A stretch of 64,000 nt of DNA from Blastomussa wellsi (GCA_947652115.1 OX393569.1:3568580-3632579); one strand, 5' to 3'. Shown: positions 14,101 to 26,200, counted from the stretch's first letter. Translations and numbers: made by a program. Notes: generated by a model from the letters alone, not told the origin.

Positions 14101-14657
14101 TTTCCATGACCTGTACGAACCCTGTATCATACACATGTGACACTCCCATATTATCTAAAACATGAAGCCAGATTTCAACTCTCTTGTAACTGCAGTAGTT
14201 GCAGGGGAAAACAGTTGATAATTATATTGTTTTGTCATCAATTTCCTATTTGTTATGATCTGTGCATTAGAGTAGCATAAATACATGTATTCTGAAATGA
14301 TTATTTTCTTTTCTTTAGACTGGCAGCTGCTTTTGGTGTCAGTAGGCAAGAACAGGTAATTATCAATCATATATACCAGCTTGTAGTACAAAGATTTGGC
14401 TCATCCTTGGTGTAAGAACCTGTGATACTCACCAGTGGCAATAAAACAAAGAACAAACAAGACATCAGAGAACCTCGAAACAATACAGAACAGAAAAGCT
14501 TAAAAACGAAAAAAGTCACGGATTTGGTTTGGTATTATTGCAAGTTGAAAGATGTAAATTATTCCCTTTCAACTGAACAAATCTTCAGCAGCTCTTGTTA
14601 CATTCTTGAATCAGCAACAATTTTCCCAAACACTTTATCAAAAGTTTCCTCTAGTAG

Positions 14658-14702
<45 letters not shown>

Positions 14703-17700
14703 GTATAACAATATAATTTGGTTTTATCAAGTGGGTTGATAATGTCAATTGGCCACCGTAAAGAGATTCAAGAGCTGACGTTTCGAGCGCTCCGACGAAG
14801 GGCTAACGCTCGAAACGTCAGCTCTTGAATCTCTTTACGGTGGCCAATTGACATTATCAACCCAGTTGATAAAACCAAATTATATTGTTTCCTCTAGTAC
14901 ATCCATATAATTATAGTCCATGAATTTTGCATTCCTTCCTAAGTTAGCACGATGTCTGGAAGGAAGTCAATAAATCAGGTTAATCTGTACATTTACAGTT
15001 TCCTCTCTGTTACCTTTTTAGGATGAATATGCTTTAAGATCTCACACACTGGCCCATACAGCAGCAAGTGTAAGAAAATCTGTATTATTTTAACTTGGAT
15101 GTTGGGAATAAAATTAACAAAAGCACAAACAACAGGTGCAATGTCCCTAGCACCCACGACAATAATGTTGGTGGGAGGGGCAATAGGTGTAGAAATACTC
15201 TCAGTGGCTTTGTTACAGAAATCATTGTTGAGCATATAACATCACTGAGGTTTCTGCATTTCCTGTTCTGAAGTTGCATCGAACTACCTCTCATTCTCTT
15301 GGGTTGGAATAAATACATTTTGTTCTCCTTTTCAGGCTGGAAAGCTTGAGGATATCATACCCTACAAAGTACCTGGTATGTAGTACATCATATTCGTCCA
15401 CACCCATCAGCCATAAGTTCTCCCTTCCCTGTCTCGCTACTTTCCTGTTCCCTTGTTTTCTCTTTCCTTCCTTTTTACCTGAGAAAGAATTAATTATTAT
15501 TATTATTATCGAAAAGCGATGACGCACACGCACAAACAAACTGGAACCAGGAATTCTTGGTTCCAAATCTTAAAACACCCAGAACCATTGCTTTTCACAT
15601 AAGGGCGGATAAGGGTAACACAGGCTCTGGGTCGAGATTGGAATTCTGATGTCTTAAGAAAGTGCACTATGTCTCTTCATCAGAAACATGTAATCTTTCT
15701 TAAAATATCCTGGATAAAAGCTTATAAATAAGTTCGTATTTCTTTTTCTTTCTTTAGGGCGCTCAGAAACTGTGACAGCTGACAATGGAATCCGTGTCTC
15801 CACTCCACAGCAAATGGCTAAATTAAAGCCAGCATTTATTAAACCTCATGGAACCGTTACTGCTGCCAATGCTTCCTTCTTGGTAAGTCCTGTTGTCTTG
15901 TTAGAGCCACCTTCAAATTGGACATCGAAGATAATCATTACACTCGCTTTTTGGTGAAGTGGTTCTTAAAATTATACTTCACACAAAACTTCTCCTCTCT
16001 CGACAAAGCATTCCACAAACACAACTGAGGGTACTTTGTATGTCACAAGTCTCCATTCACTTGTTTCCTCAGAAGATAGGAGGAAGCTTAAAATATGACA
16101 AACAAACTAATGGCTTCAAAGGGGACTAGGAATAGGCTAGTTTCGAATTGTTTCTGCGTGAAAGCCTGGTAACTATTTTAGAGCATCAAGACGAGGTTCA
16201 GGGGAATAAAGACACGACAAAGGCGCTTATTTTGAAAGAAAAACAGGTGAAAATGAGGTATTGTGCCATTTCCGTGTGCAAAAACAATTCCAAAAAGCGA
16301 CCAGACCTCAACTTTTTTGATTCTCCGAGCGAAAAAAGGCCGAAACTCCTTGTCAGCTTGCCAGCAAAAGGTGCCCCTGATGCTCTAAAATAGTTACCAG
16401 GCTTTCACGCACAAACAATTCAAAACTAGGCTATTGTTCAGCTCTTACTGACAGCGAAGAAATGTTTTCTTTTCTCTTTGCCTCTTTTGCATGCTTACAG
16501 ACTGATGGTGCCTCAGCTTGTTTGATAATGAGTGAAGAAAAAGCTCTGGCCATGGGGTTCAAACCGAAGGCATATCTCAGGTAAAGATGGTGCATTGCCC
16601 TAAAACAATTACAGTGTATTTGAAATAGTAGAATCTTTGTGCATTATTGACATTATTCTGAATTTTACACTGATTTTCACTCTCTCTTTGATGACTGCAG
16701 GGACTTTGTATATGTTTCACAAGATCCCAAAGACCAGCTTCTATTGGGGTATTACCTTAGTTTCTTTAATTCCTCTGCATTTAGGATATAAACTTTGATC
16801 ATACCTGGATTAGAGCGAGTTTCAGTCGTACAACCAAAACCAAAGGACGGAGACAATCCATAATTTGGTCCAATCAACTCGAAGTATTATACGTAGCAAA
16901 CGATTGGTTGTGATTCTACTTCTGATTGGTTGAAAAAGTGGCACAAGATTTTTAAGCCAATCACTGGGCGTAGTAATGCAAAACCAAGCAAACGCGAACT
17001 ACTTTCGACAAAAAGCGCGGGAAACGTGCACGCGCGAGTCGCGATTGGTTTTGGTTTTACTCTTGATTGGTTGAAAAGGTGGGCCTGGCGCGAGATTTTT
17101 AAACCATTACTAAGCGAAGTAATGCAAAACCAAAGCGAACGCAGAATTACTTTTGACACTGAAGTGAAAACCGCTCTTATCAAAAGTAACTTCAAAATAG
17201 AGTTTTGCTAAGGAAGAAAAACAGTGGAAGGCGCAGTGCCTAATGGCCTAATGTCGCTAGTGAATACGAAGTATAAAAAGAAACTGACTTTTGAATTTGA
17301 TCAGGTTTTAATATGATTTGTAGACCAGCTTATGCCACTCCCAAAGTTCTGGAAAAATCTGGACTCAAGCTGGAGGATATTGATGTATTTGAATATCACG
17401 AAGCATTTGCTGTGAGTTTCTTCTGGTTCCTTTGAATCACTCGAAAAAAATTGCTGTTTCATTTTGGTGACAGTGACAATTGTGTTATTTCCTGTCCTTA
17501 AGGGTCAAATTCTGGCCAACCTGAAAGCCATGGACTCCGTCTGGTTTGCACAAAACTACATGGGAAGGTCTTCGAAGGTGAGGAATCTATAAAACGAATA
17601 TCATCGTTTTTTTGACGTGATTTCGTGAAGCTCGCAAAACATACCATAATAACAGGAAGGCCGACAATAACGGCGTGGTTCTGTAAAGGAGTTCTTGACA

Positions 17701-18698
17701 AATGACAGGAATCAATTTAAGTGGGAGGTTGGTGACCTAATGGTTAGTGCACCGGATTCCGGGTCGAGTCGAGCATTGTGTTCTTTTGCAGGACACTTTA
17801 CTCTGTTAGCGCACAGGAGTTTACACCGGAGTATATACGCATAACCATAAATTTTTGCTGGTGGTAACCCTGCGGTGGTCAAGCATCCCGTCCATTTTAC
17901 ATATTTCCTGTTCTTAATTCTTTACAGGTCGGTGTGCCACCGATGGACAAACTGAACACGTGGGGCGGATCGCTGTCTATTGGTCATCCATTTGGCGCCA
18001 CTGGTGTTCGATTGGTTACCACAGCTGCTAACAGACTTCAAAAGGAAGGCGGCAAATATGGGCTGGTCGCTGCTTGTGCAGCTGGGGGTCTGGTAAGTAG
18101 AAGAGGGCCTGGAATTAGGTTTGTATCTGTCTGAAGGTATGGGCCTTAATCACACGGCGGCCATGTTGAGTCCCGAGGGATGGAAAATTTTTGATTTGCC
18201 ACGCTGAAACTCGTTCCCAAACATTTCAACTCGACGCTCGGTACGAAATTTATTGTCGGTGGCCAATATGGCCGCCACGCGAATAAGGCCCATTGGGGAG
18301 CTCTGGTGACTCTGGGCACGAGAATGATTTTTAACCTTGTTCACTATGTCTGCTGTACACTTGTTGTTGTTTTCTCATCGATACGAGGCTTCTACAAAAG
18401 ACGTTATATTTTGGGGAGGGCTCTAGGAAACGAAGGTTCGTTTCCAGCAAAAACCGCGTTTTTAAGCCATTTTGTCCTTTCCATAAGACACGCCACCACT
18501 TTGTACATGCACTCGTAGAGTTTCTTTCGGACTTCTATCAAACGGACAGGCATATAGTCTCGATGTACAACCAAATTCCCACAACTCGCATTAACACAAC
18601 TCCATGACATCTGGTAAGGAGAATTGATATTTCGAGAGCTTGACAGTTTTTCTTTCTTCCAGGGTCACGGCATGATTGTGGAACGATATCCATCTTGA
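6082..18698 (+). CDS. HADHB: Trifunctional protein beta subunit, mitochondrial 3-ketoacyl-CoA thiolase
   Basis: Complete gene with 19 coding exons in consistent phase: 6082-6160, 10063-10141, 10288-10332, 10744-10775, 10873-10940, 11875-11962, 12677-12798, 13461-13526, 13727-13782, 14319-14355, 15022-15069, 15336-15375, 15758-15882, 16501-16580, 16701-16748, 17324-17411, 17503-17577, 17928-18092, 18663-18698 (TGA). They total 458 residues, close to the vertebrate length. The enzyme performs the last step of long-chain beta-oxidation, splitting 3-ketoacyl-CoA to acetyl-CoA, in a complex with HADHA at the inner mitochondrial membrane. The N-terminus is Arg/Lys/Ser-rich without acids, as in a mitochondrial presequence. 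Thiolase signatures are present: nucleophile Cys121 (TMACIS), His363 (YHEAFA), His412 (GHPFGATG) and Cys442 (AACAAGG). Intron 2 begins with GC instead of GT (AG|GCAAGT at 10142). All catalytic residues are intact and the gene looks functional. Confidence 0.96.
6506..7074. mobile_element. MITE with imperfect terminal inverted repeats, HADHB intron 1
   Basis: The left end TTCAAACCCGAAGTAGCCAA is matched imperfectly by the inverse of the right end near 7050-7074 (TGACTACGCCAGGTTCAA). The interior contains repeated runs of the type TTCGGTAATCGAAC, in at least two diverged direct copies. No coding capacity was seen. The superfamily is not assignable. Confidence 0.45.
7925..8178. mobile_element. 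Penelope-like inverted-dimer insertion, copy 1 (HADHB intron 1)
   Basis: A near-perfect ~200-bp palindrome (7923-8125) begins AACAATATAATTTGG and ends in its inverse, followed by a single-copy tail (8126-8178) containing GCAGCACCACAGTTTCTTTA. The whole insert is bracketed by a 13-bp direct repeat, CAATTTATGTTAA, at 7912-7924 and 8179-8191, read here as a target-site duplication. The right arm holds a hammerhead-like core at 8028-8055 (CCGACGA ... GAAACGTC). Penelope-like elements are known for inverted pseudo-LTRs, target duplications of about this size and hammerhead motifs; the assignment is inferred since no reverse transcriptase is present. A second copy, in inverse orientation, lies at 14657-14887. 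Confidence 0.6.
8450..8959 (+). pseudogene. Broken DUF3504 / KIAA1958-like (Crypton-related) gene fragment
   Basis: Three consecutive reading-frame blocks make one recognisable protein type. An acidic start is followed by a core with [25 protein letters not shown] and, in another frame, [19 protein letters not shown]. This pattern is typical of DUF3504 proteins (KIAA1958, QRICH1 and relatives), a family derived from Crypton tyrosine recombinases. Frame breaks lie near 8642 (stop right at the join) and near 8833, so it is a pseudogene. It stops at 8957-8959 (TGA) well before the rest of the domain, and lies within intron 1 of HADHB. Confidence 0.6.
10430..10688 (+). mobile_element. SINE body, 5' truncated (HADHB intron 3)
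   Basis: Same family as the tRNA-headed SINE at 38026-38322. It shares the body blocks CTTCACCCAGGTGTATAAATG, TGCTGGGGAATAACCCTG, CATCCCATCCAGG and the tail CTCTGGCCTGATAAG. The tRNA-like head is missing or degenerate, as expected of an old copy. Confidence 0.65.
11083..11235. mobile_element. Short MITE with ~33-bp inverted ends (HADHB intron 5)
   Basis: The left end ATAGGCCACTTTCAATATAT and the inverse of the right end ATAGGTCACTTTCACTGTAT match over about 33 bp. A second inner pair (AGAGGACACAAA / TTTGTGTCCTCT) extends the fold-back. Length is ~150 bp with no coding content. Confidence 0.6.
13003..13172. mobile_element. Fold-back element (HADHB intron 7)
   Basis: Arms CCTCTGTTTCAAGACGAGTC (13025) and its near-exact inverse GACTCGTTTTGAAACAGAGG (ending 13149) continue inward through GTGCACAAC / GTTGTGCAC. 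A weaker outer pair (CATTTCCAAG / CTCGGAAATG) marks the ends. No coding sequence; the RNA would form a long hairpin. Confidence 0.6.
13827..14124. mobile_element. hAT-like MITE with 'CCATGACTTTCC' repeats (HADHB intron 9)
   Basis: The ends are CAGGGTTCGTAC and GTACGAACCCTG. The interior is filled with repeats of the theme TTCCATGACTTTCCATGACC. CAG-starting short terminal repeats with subterminal repeats are typical of hAT elements. Flanks TGTATCAC and TGTATCAT nearly match as an 8-bp duplication if the ends are shifted by one base. No transposase. Confidence 0.6.
14657..14887. mobile_element. Penelope-like inverted-dimer insertion, copy 2 (HADHB intron 10)
   Basis: Same family as 7925-8178 but reversed: a single-copy head (GTAAGTTTCTAAAGAAACTG) precedes the palindrome 14707-14889. 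The insert is flanked by an exact 12-bp direct repeat, TTTCCTCTAGTA, at 14645-14656 and 14888-14899. The duplicated target, shared asymmetric tail and inverted dimer argue for retroposition rather than a cut-and-paste MITE. Confidence 0.65.
16134..16432. mobile_element. P-element-like MITE carrying a THAP-domain remnant (HADHB intron 13)
   Basis: Inverted ends of about 55 bp: AGGCTAGTTTCGAATTG at the left and the inverse of CAATTCAAAACTAGGCT at the right, continuing through CGTGAAAGCCTGGTAACTA. Between them an ATG at 16253 opens [17 protein letters not shown] followed by NFFDSP, which fits the start of a THAP zinc finger (C-x4-C, then the F/P strand). THAP domains are the DNA-binding part of P-element transposases. 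The remaining zinc ligands are missing, so it is a relic, probably a deletion derivative of a THAP transposon. Confidence 0.6.
16860..17150. repeat. Imperfect direct duplication of a ~110-bp unit (HADHB intron 15)
   Basis: Two units (about 16905-17006 and 17042-17150) share GATTGGTTGAAAA, AGATTTTTAA and GTAATGCAAAACCAA in the same order, with single-base differences and small indels. A further GATTGGTT occurs upstream. No coding value seen. Confidence 0.55.
17728..17900 (+). mobile_element. tRNA-headed SINE, diverged copy (HADHB intron 17)
   Basis: The head GACCTAATGGTTAGTGCACC matches the box-A part of the SINE at 38026, followed by the body words GTGTTCTTTTGCA, GACACTTTACTCT and GTAACCCTGCGGTGG. 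It is shortened at the 3' end. Confidence 0.6.
18139..18293. mobile_element. Short MITE (HADHB intron 18)
   Basis: The left end ATGGGCCTTAATCAC and the inverse of the right end ATGGGCCTTATTCGC match. A second GC-rich pair (GGCGGCCAT / ATGGCCGCC) lies just inside. Length 155 bp, non-coding. Confidence 0.55.
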
Positions 18699-18901
18699 AA
18701 AGAAGTTTTCTAAAAAGACGCAATATTCCTGGTACTCTCTGCCAGCCACTTACAGATCACAAGTAAACGCTCGTTAAACCTGCACGCCATATAATCCTAC
18801 AAGGATATTTCTGCAGTGTTCGAGGCAGAAGGAGCTAATTATTTGTGGTACTTGTCTCGTTCAAATCGTGTTATTGGTTCATTTTGTACTGAAGACCAAT
18901 T

Positions 18902-18907
18902 AATAAA
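18902..18907 (+). terminator. Polyadenylation signal of HADHB
   Basis: AATAAA about 205 bases after the TGA of HADHB, the first such hexamer downstream on that strand. Confidence 0.55.
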
Positions 18908-20226
18908 GCAGGATTTAGTAAATGGACTTCGCTTGTTATTAATTTTGACTAATTTTCTTGTGACCCTACCACCTCACAACAAAAGTAAATGCGTACCATG
19001 AATTAAAAAGTTTATAAATTTTGCATTATTCTGCGAGGATTTTTCAGTCGTTATGGACTAAATTCAGCTTCAAAAGGTGAGCCACAATTTACTAGCGTAC
19101 AAGCGATGAAAATTTTGCTCGAAATTGAATGCACGCGCGAAATTGTCCGTTTTCTATTTATGTCCTGTCGGTTTTCAGGTCGCTTTGAACCTATTTAAAT
19201 GAGTTAGTTTCACTTGAACCTCTATATCATTTAAGAAGATGAAAGCAGTGAATTTGAAACTCGCTGTAATCGATTTGAAACGGCCCCAAAACGCCACAGA
19301 AAGTGAGAAACACAAGTAGCACATTGACACATAGGTGCTGATTTGGTTCTTTATGTCAGAGTTAGCTACAAACTACAGGTGGTTGAGGTGGTAATAGCTT
19401 GTGGTGGCAAGTGTGAAAATATTTCTGCATATAAAGTGATTCACGACCAAAAACAAACTATATTATTAAGTGACTGCACGAATTGACCCTGTATGGCGTA
19501 GGCTCTGCCCAAGTTTATCGGATACAAATGAAAATAAACATAACTTGTGGGAAGCTGAACAACAGCATTCCCCCTTAAGCATTACCCCTTAAATTAAACT
19601 CAGAACAACCCGGGCCCCCGGCTACAATTTCATCTTGTCTGTTTCGTCCATCTTGTATCTTGTCCATTTGTTAATGAGAGAGGCTCAATCAAATTTCCTC
19701 GTGACGAGTGTTTGTTCTTCCTGCCCCCAAAAAGCCGCACATAACCTGACATTGGCTGTATATAATTTGGTTTTATCAACTGGGTTGATAATGTCAATTG
19801 GCCACCGTAAAAATTAGACTGCTACCATTGTGTATTTGGCTTTTCCTTGGATCTTGACGCGGTAATCGTAGAACGGGAGGAATAGACGGGAGTTTCTCTT
19901 TGATTCCCCTTTTTCCCGTTATGCACCGATCGCCTCACTTCTCTCTCGTCCGTAAAACGAAAGCCTCTGAGGAGGAGAGAGTCTGGCGCGTACCGAGATC
20001 AAATTAACTGTAACTGTATTAAGAACAAATTAACTGTACGATAGAATCTCTCTTCTTGCATTGGTTAACTCAACCATTGGCCTGTCGGGCAGCAACGTGC
20101 TCCCTACACATCTGCCAGTCCCCTGTTGGCCATGGCTGGAATGCTGCTCCAGGTGTTCCCCATCTGGCTCGCATTGGTTCAAAACATCTTTATCAGACAT
20201 TACCTACAAGTAGTCAAACCATCACG
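18908..20226. other. Intergenic region between convergent HADHB and ion-channel genes
   Basis: No exon recognised. It contains one half-arm of the Penelope-like palindrome (about 19759-19811: ATAATTTGGTTTTATCAAC to GGCCACCGTAAA), cut off after the arm. An 80-codon plus-strand ORF at 20126-20368 overlaps the antisense channel exon and was not accepted. Confidence 0.5.
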
Positions 20227-23200
20227 TTATCGCCCTCCCTGGGAGCGTGAAGGTTCTACAAAGGTAACTTTGCTCTGGTCTGGCGTTTCTTCATCTTTGG
20301 TTGGTTCTTGCGTTAGTTTCTGCTGCCTTTCCTTTGCCAACTTGTTAACAAGTTGCAGTCTCTCCTGAAACACGAAGGGGTAAAATAAGCTCCCATTCAA
20401 CTGTGATATATCACATAGCCTGCAGAGTCAGCCGTCTCCTCGCTTATAACATCAATTAAGCGATTCGTGAAATTGTCTAAAATAAATAAATAATAATAAT
20501 AATAATAAATAAATAATAATAATTCGTGAAATTGTCTATAATAAACAAACCCCCTTCACCACCCTGAAGACGTACAACAGGAGAAGAGAGACCATCGTTT
20601 ACAATGCTGTAGAAACTTACCCTGAAAATTCTTTCGCTTTCAGCCAGTTTTTGATTTCTTGTCCTCGACTGAAAGAAAGAAAAGCGAGTAACAGTTATAT
20701 GAGTTTATCATGTCAACGAGGAGGGAGAACTGAATGCAAAAACAGTGAGGCATAATGGGTGTTACGCTTCTCAGAAAACACCAAAACGAAACCAATCTGG
20801 GCATGACACAAGCTTTATTCATATCCTCCCACACAGAGGTTCTTGTCACGCAAACTTTCCCCCTCCTTGGGAGGAAAGATTGCGTGAAGAGGAAAAGAAC
20901 GCCCGCAATGGAGGTTAAAGCTGTAGACAGATAAAGGGCCATAACGATTTAAGATTCCTACTTAAAATGCATCCAAACCACTAACACAATATGACTCGCA
21001 CACACACGTTTTCCCGCGCTTTATGTCGGCTACGTGTAATTAATTCGAGTTTTGATTGGTTCACTGGATTATCTCCGTCCTTGTGATTGGCCAAAGCAAT
21101 TACTTCGGTTTTGGTTTTTCCGACACTCAATTGAAACTCACTCTAAACGACCTCACCTTTGTAATTACAAATCCCACAGCCACAAGGTGGACGATAAGAA
21201 AGCAGCCAATACCAACAAAAATACAAATGAGATCAAAATATTTTTGTGTATCAGGATCTGGAATGGCAGCGGCAACTGCATTTTCAATTGCCATGCAGCA
21301 CAAGAACACAAGGCCAGACAAAACATACTTGTCCTTAAAGAAAGGAAAACAACAAAGCGTTACAAACACATGGTGACAATAATGATTGTGACTGCGATAT
21401 AATCCCGAGGAAATCAAATTGACAGAGTTCTGATTCTGTTTATGGCTCCACTGCTTACAATCTGGTAAAAAGTAGATTGTCAGAGTCGCAAGCAAAAAGG
21501 AAGAACTCGGAGTGCCTGAAACTAGCAATGCAAGTGATTTATTCTTCCGCTTTTAGTGAGAACAACAATGTTATTCTCACTAGAAGAAAATGGAAACCTT
21601 GTTTCTTGACTCTGATTCTGTCGAGCTTATGACTCCGATTTTCGATCTTCACAAGGTCATATGTGTTCTTACGACTGCGCTTTATACAACTCCAACCCCA
21701 TCGCTAGTGAAGAACAGGCTTAAGGCTACAATACCTGTCACTTTTTTCTTTGTTTTTGAGCTATTGTTTTTCTGTTTTACATTGTTTGAAGCTTCTTTTG
21801 TTTCTTGTTTGTTTGTAATAGCCACCTTAAATTTTCATAAATGATGGCTCTGAACCCCATGTGCAGAATTTTTTGAAACTTTCTTGCTGCTCGAAATTTA
21901 ATAATAAAACATATGGGTCACTGAGCTCGTTTTTGAGTTGTTGTGTATTTAGAAGGTTACACTGTTGCTATGGTGACTTATAATGACAATAAAAGTATCA
22001 CAACTTGTTTACCAGTGAACAGGCATCTGTTTGATACCATAATTGTAACCTCAACTGAAAAAAGATTCATAGAATTGAAGTTGAGGTGCTGAGAAATGGA
22101 GGAAACAGTAAGCCCCCACCAACTCACCAGTAATGTCAAGTATGATATCGTAGGTAAGCTCTGTGATACAACAAACTTGAAAGCAACTGCTGTCAATAGT
22201 AGAGTTAGGGTGACACTAAGTCGATCAGATGGTGAGGAGATTTCCACAGAAAATGAACAAAATGATAGGATATCAATAAGGAACTGCAAAAGATACAAAC
22301 AACAGACACCATATATTAGTATAAAGAAATAATCTTCGCACCAGAAAGACTTAAGACTAAGTGAAACAAAGTCAAAATAATCTGTCACAAGGGGAGAAGC
22401 TGTCCGAACATCTGCCAGTAGAACACTAGCATCATACCCTGTCAGAAACCCTAATATTCACCAATAAAAGGTAGGTAAAGTCTGCATACGAGCAGGCTGG
22501 AACTTTTCCCGGTTCCGTAGCATGAAGTGACAGAGAGTATATCTACTAAAAACTGGATGGGATGCTAGCCAATCGCAGGGTTACCCCCCAAGTAGTATAT
22601 TCACTGTTACCTATTTATACACCTGGGTGAAAAGAGGTACTGTGAGAGTAAAGTGTCTTGCCCAAGAACACAACACAGTTCCCTGGACAGAGCTCAAAAC
22701 CCAGACCGTCTGATCCAGAGTCCATTGCGCTAACCGTTAGGCCACCATGCCTCCCACAACATTCACCAGTACCCACAAATATATTGGATATCCTTCAGAA
22801 TTGAGAGGAACCAAGAGAGAAAAGTGTGACGTAAAGTATAGGAAATAAGTCTTGCCCAAGACGACTACATAGTGACTCTGCAGGGTTGAATATAGCAGTT
22901 CTAACGACTGATAAAGGTTAAAATTCCCTTTGGTAAAAAAAACTAGAAGTGAATTACCCATGTTCAAAATCAGTCACCAGAGATGGATTTGACTTCCATG
23001 TTTAAATCCTTGTTGCAGCCCAGTTCAAGTTCTACTACCTTGGGTTACCCAAACAATTGCACATTCCCACTTTTTTCTATATGAATGCTGCTATATGTTT
23101 GTGAATTAAATGCATATCAAATTATCTAAATTGGGTTGCGACAACTTGGATGTACACGTGTTAGCAAGATTCTTTTATTGGTACCCTGAAGTCTCTTTGT

Positions 23201-26200
23201 AGGATGTGTCTCTAAAGAGTGTTTTAGTCTGTGTACCGACCTAATGGCCCATCAGGCTGTCGCTTATCCCCATTGGCGTACGGGAAACTTTTTGCCAGGG
23301 AGGGGGGGGGATGCAGTGAACTATTTGCCCAAAAAAATCTCCCATGTTGCCTTGCCCAAATTTCCTTTTGTTGCCCAAAAAATCTGATTTGCCCAAGTGA
23401 TTAGCCATAGATACTGTAGTTCTACTCCCCACTGGACTGGAATATTGCTAGTCCAATGCAGGGCTACCCCTAGTACCAAATTTGCCAGTATCCATAATTA
23501 TACACCTGGGTGTAGAGAGGCAGCATGAGAGTAAAGTGTATTGCCTTAAAGGCAAAAAAAAAAACAGTTCCCAGCTAGGACTCAAGTCTGGACTGCCCAC
23601 CATGCGTCCCACATTTCTAAAGAATAATTGTACAGTAGCAAAATAAAAAGGAAAATTTTTCTGTTCTATGTTTTCTTACTATAACCATGGCGATGTTCCA
23701 TAGATAGTAGCCATTCTTCCTTTTCACATGGCACTTTATATGATAGAGTGGATAGTCATTGACACTGCTTCCTTCTGATGGCACAGTACTTGTTGCTTCG
23801 GTGACCACATGCCGGCATAAGTGCCACTCTTGGTCAGCAGTGAAGGTTTCTGGGCGAAGAGTGTCCACCCTTCGCAAGTCTTTTTTAAATTCCACTAACT
23901 TGTCTGTCCAGTCAGACATGAGTGTTATGGTTAATTGCTGCAGAAACAACAGATTATTACATCAATCGACCAACCAACTGAGGAGAATCATGACCAAACT
24001 GGTGCACAATAAGCCTAAGGTCTGTATTTACGAAGTCCTCAAGATTCTCCTATACAGACCAAATAAGCTCTGTTAATAAGACGTTTATTATCTGGGAAGA
24101 CACACCCTATATTCACTTAATGAAGCTAGTTTGTACTTGCTGACATTTTGCTTAGGAATGGCAATGAGCTGGACTAAAATTTGACGTTTTTGGGTCTTTT
24201 GTTAAAGTGCCTATGAAGGAAAAAATAAGAAGCTTATTTGAAAGCCCTTTTAAAATGAGGACGAATGGTGTTTTCTTTTTTCTAATATCTTTTTGTGTTA
24301 TACAAATTAGACAACTGATGATGTCATTTAAAAAAGTGGTTACAAAATGAAGAATATCTTGGTCTAGATGGGACAATGTAGGCCATGGTCAGTATTGATT
24401 TTAGCCAATCAAATTAGTGAATTTGGTAATTCCTAATCCTTGTGAGACACAGACATATAAATTATAACCTCTTATTAAAGGAAATGGAAATGGAAATGGC
24501 CCATGCGGCAAAATCCCGACCAAGAAAGAACCAATCAAAATGTCTAAGATATACCTCAAGACTACCTTGCCATATCATATTTAACTAGATTGTTACGGTA
24601 TTTTAAGCGAGGAATTTTAACTAGATTGTAACGGTATTTTAAGTGGGGAATTTTAACTAGATTGTTACGGTATTTTAAGTGGGGAATTTCAACTTGTAAA
24701 ACTCAGGCATCTATTACTTTTATGGCATATTTTAATCAAGCCTATTTTTTCAGGCTTTCTTTACTCAACCGTTTAAGTGGTCATCTCTCATTTGTAAATA
24801 AAAGGCAAGAGAAAGGCAAACTTTAAGCAAACAGATTAAAATGGACACAAAACCTGATGATCCAAGGGAAAATCCCACAGCTCCAAGTTTTCACGGAAAC
24901 TCCCTTTGACTCTGTAGCTTTCCATAGCAAATGGTATCTCATTTCTATCTTCATAAAATAATGTATGATTCTTCTCCATCTTTTCAATTTCCAAAGCATT
25001 GAAAAACACGATCCTAGGGTGCCATTCATTGTGCCACTTTATTTCCTAGAAAACAATAAATCAATAACCTAAACTTACAGCATTTTTAATATACATTAGA
25101 TAACAACAAAACAGTCAACTTACAGATTAAAAGTATGCTTAATCTAAATTTACACAGTTGATTTATAAACTTACATGAACAGATACTCACCGGTACTCAT
25201 TCATACACCTGGGTGAAGAGAGGCACTGTGAAAGTAAAGTGTCTTGCCCAAGAACACAATGCAGTGTCCCGGCAACCGCTCAAACTCGGACTGTCTGATC
25301 CAGAGTCCAGCGCACAAACCATTGGGCCACCATGCCTCCCACAAGTGTAAGTACCTGCCCCCCAAAATCATTTAACAAATTATAACTGCAGACCCACCTC
25401 TGTTGGACTTCTGCCCTGCAGCTGTGGCTCTTGCCAAGTCGCAGAAAGATAAAAATCACATTTAAACTGCTGACCAACTGTATCAATGTCACCAACAGAT
25501 ATGATGCTGGTTCTTATCTCCACCGTGACCTGATTAAACATAACAAATAAATGTGATGTTTTCTGCACTTGACTGACTGAAGCTGCTACAATCAGTCCCT
25601 TCAATTTTCTCCTAGTCTATCTAGCATAAAGCAGTGTCTTGCCCAACACAGTGCTTCGACCAGTTCTTGAACTCAGACCATCCGATCTGGAGTTCAGCGC
25701 ACTAACCATAACACCTCCTCGCAAGTTTTTCCTTAAATCATTGGAATGAAGGAGATCAGTCTTCAAAAACTCAAAACAAAGACAGCTGCATGTACACTGT
25801 ATGTAGTTCACTGAATTGCAGCTTTGCAAATAAAGTTGCAAAATTAATTGTTTAAATGATTAAATTCAATGATTACTAATGGCAGCTGGACTGAGTGGAG
25901 TGTAATTCAGGTGGTAATCCGGTGAGTAATTTCCACAAAGTACAAAGTATTCTGGACTTCCCCCAGGCCCGCATACCCCACTCCCAGCCCACCCCGGGAG
26001 GACTTGACCCATGTTTGAGTATAGGGGTGCTGCTGGGGGTTTGAAGCCCTGACCTTGATATTTTCAGACCCGGGGGGGGGGTACTCCCCTATAAAAATGA
26101 CGGGGGTGCTCGTCGTACCTTTTAGGGGGTAAAATTTGTGAATTGGTACCGCTTAGGGTGCAAAAATCTAAAATGACCGCCGCTTAAGATGTTGTGGTAC

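Noticed and set aside
15001..15566. Overlapping minus-strand ORFs antisense to HADHB exons 11-12
   Set aside because: The plus strand has conserved thiolase exons with proper splice sites at the same place.
20126..20368. 80-codon plus-strand ORF with a hydrophobic start
   Set aside because: It is antisense to the last channel exon, which has good splice sites and reading phase.
20640..20942. Minus-strand 100-codon ORF as an extra channel exon
   Set aside because: After the only plausible acceptor (20920s) the required phase meets a stop at once; exon 21157 joins in phase to 20668.
24581..24697. CRISPR-like array
   Set aside because: Three head-to-tail 43-bp units without spacers, in an animal intron.
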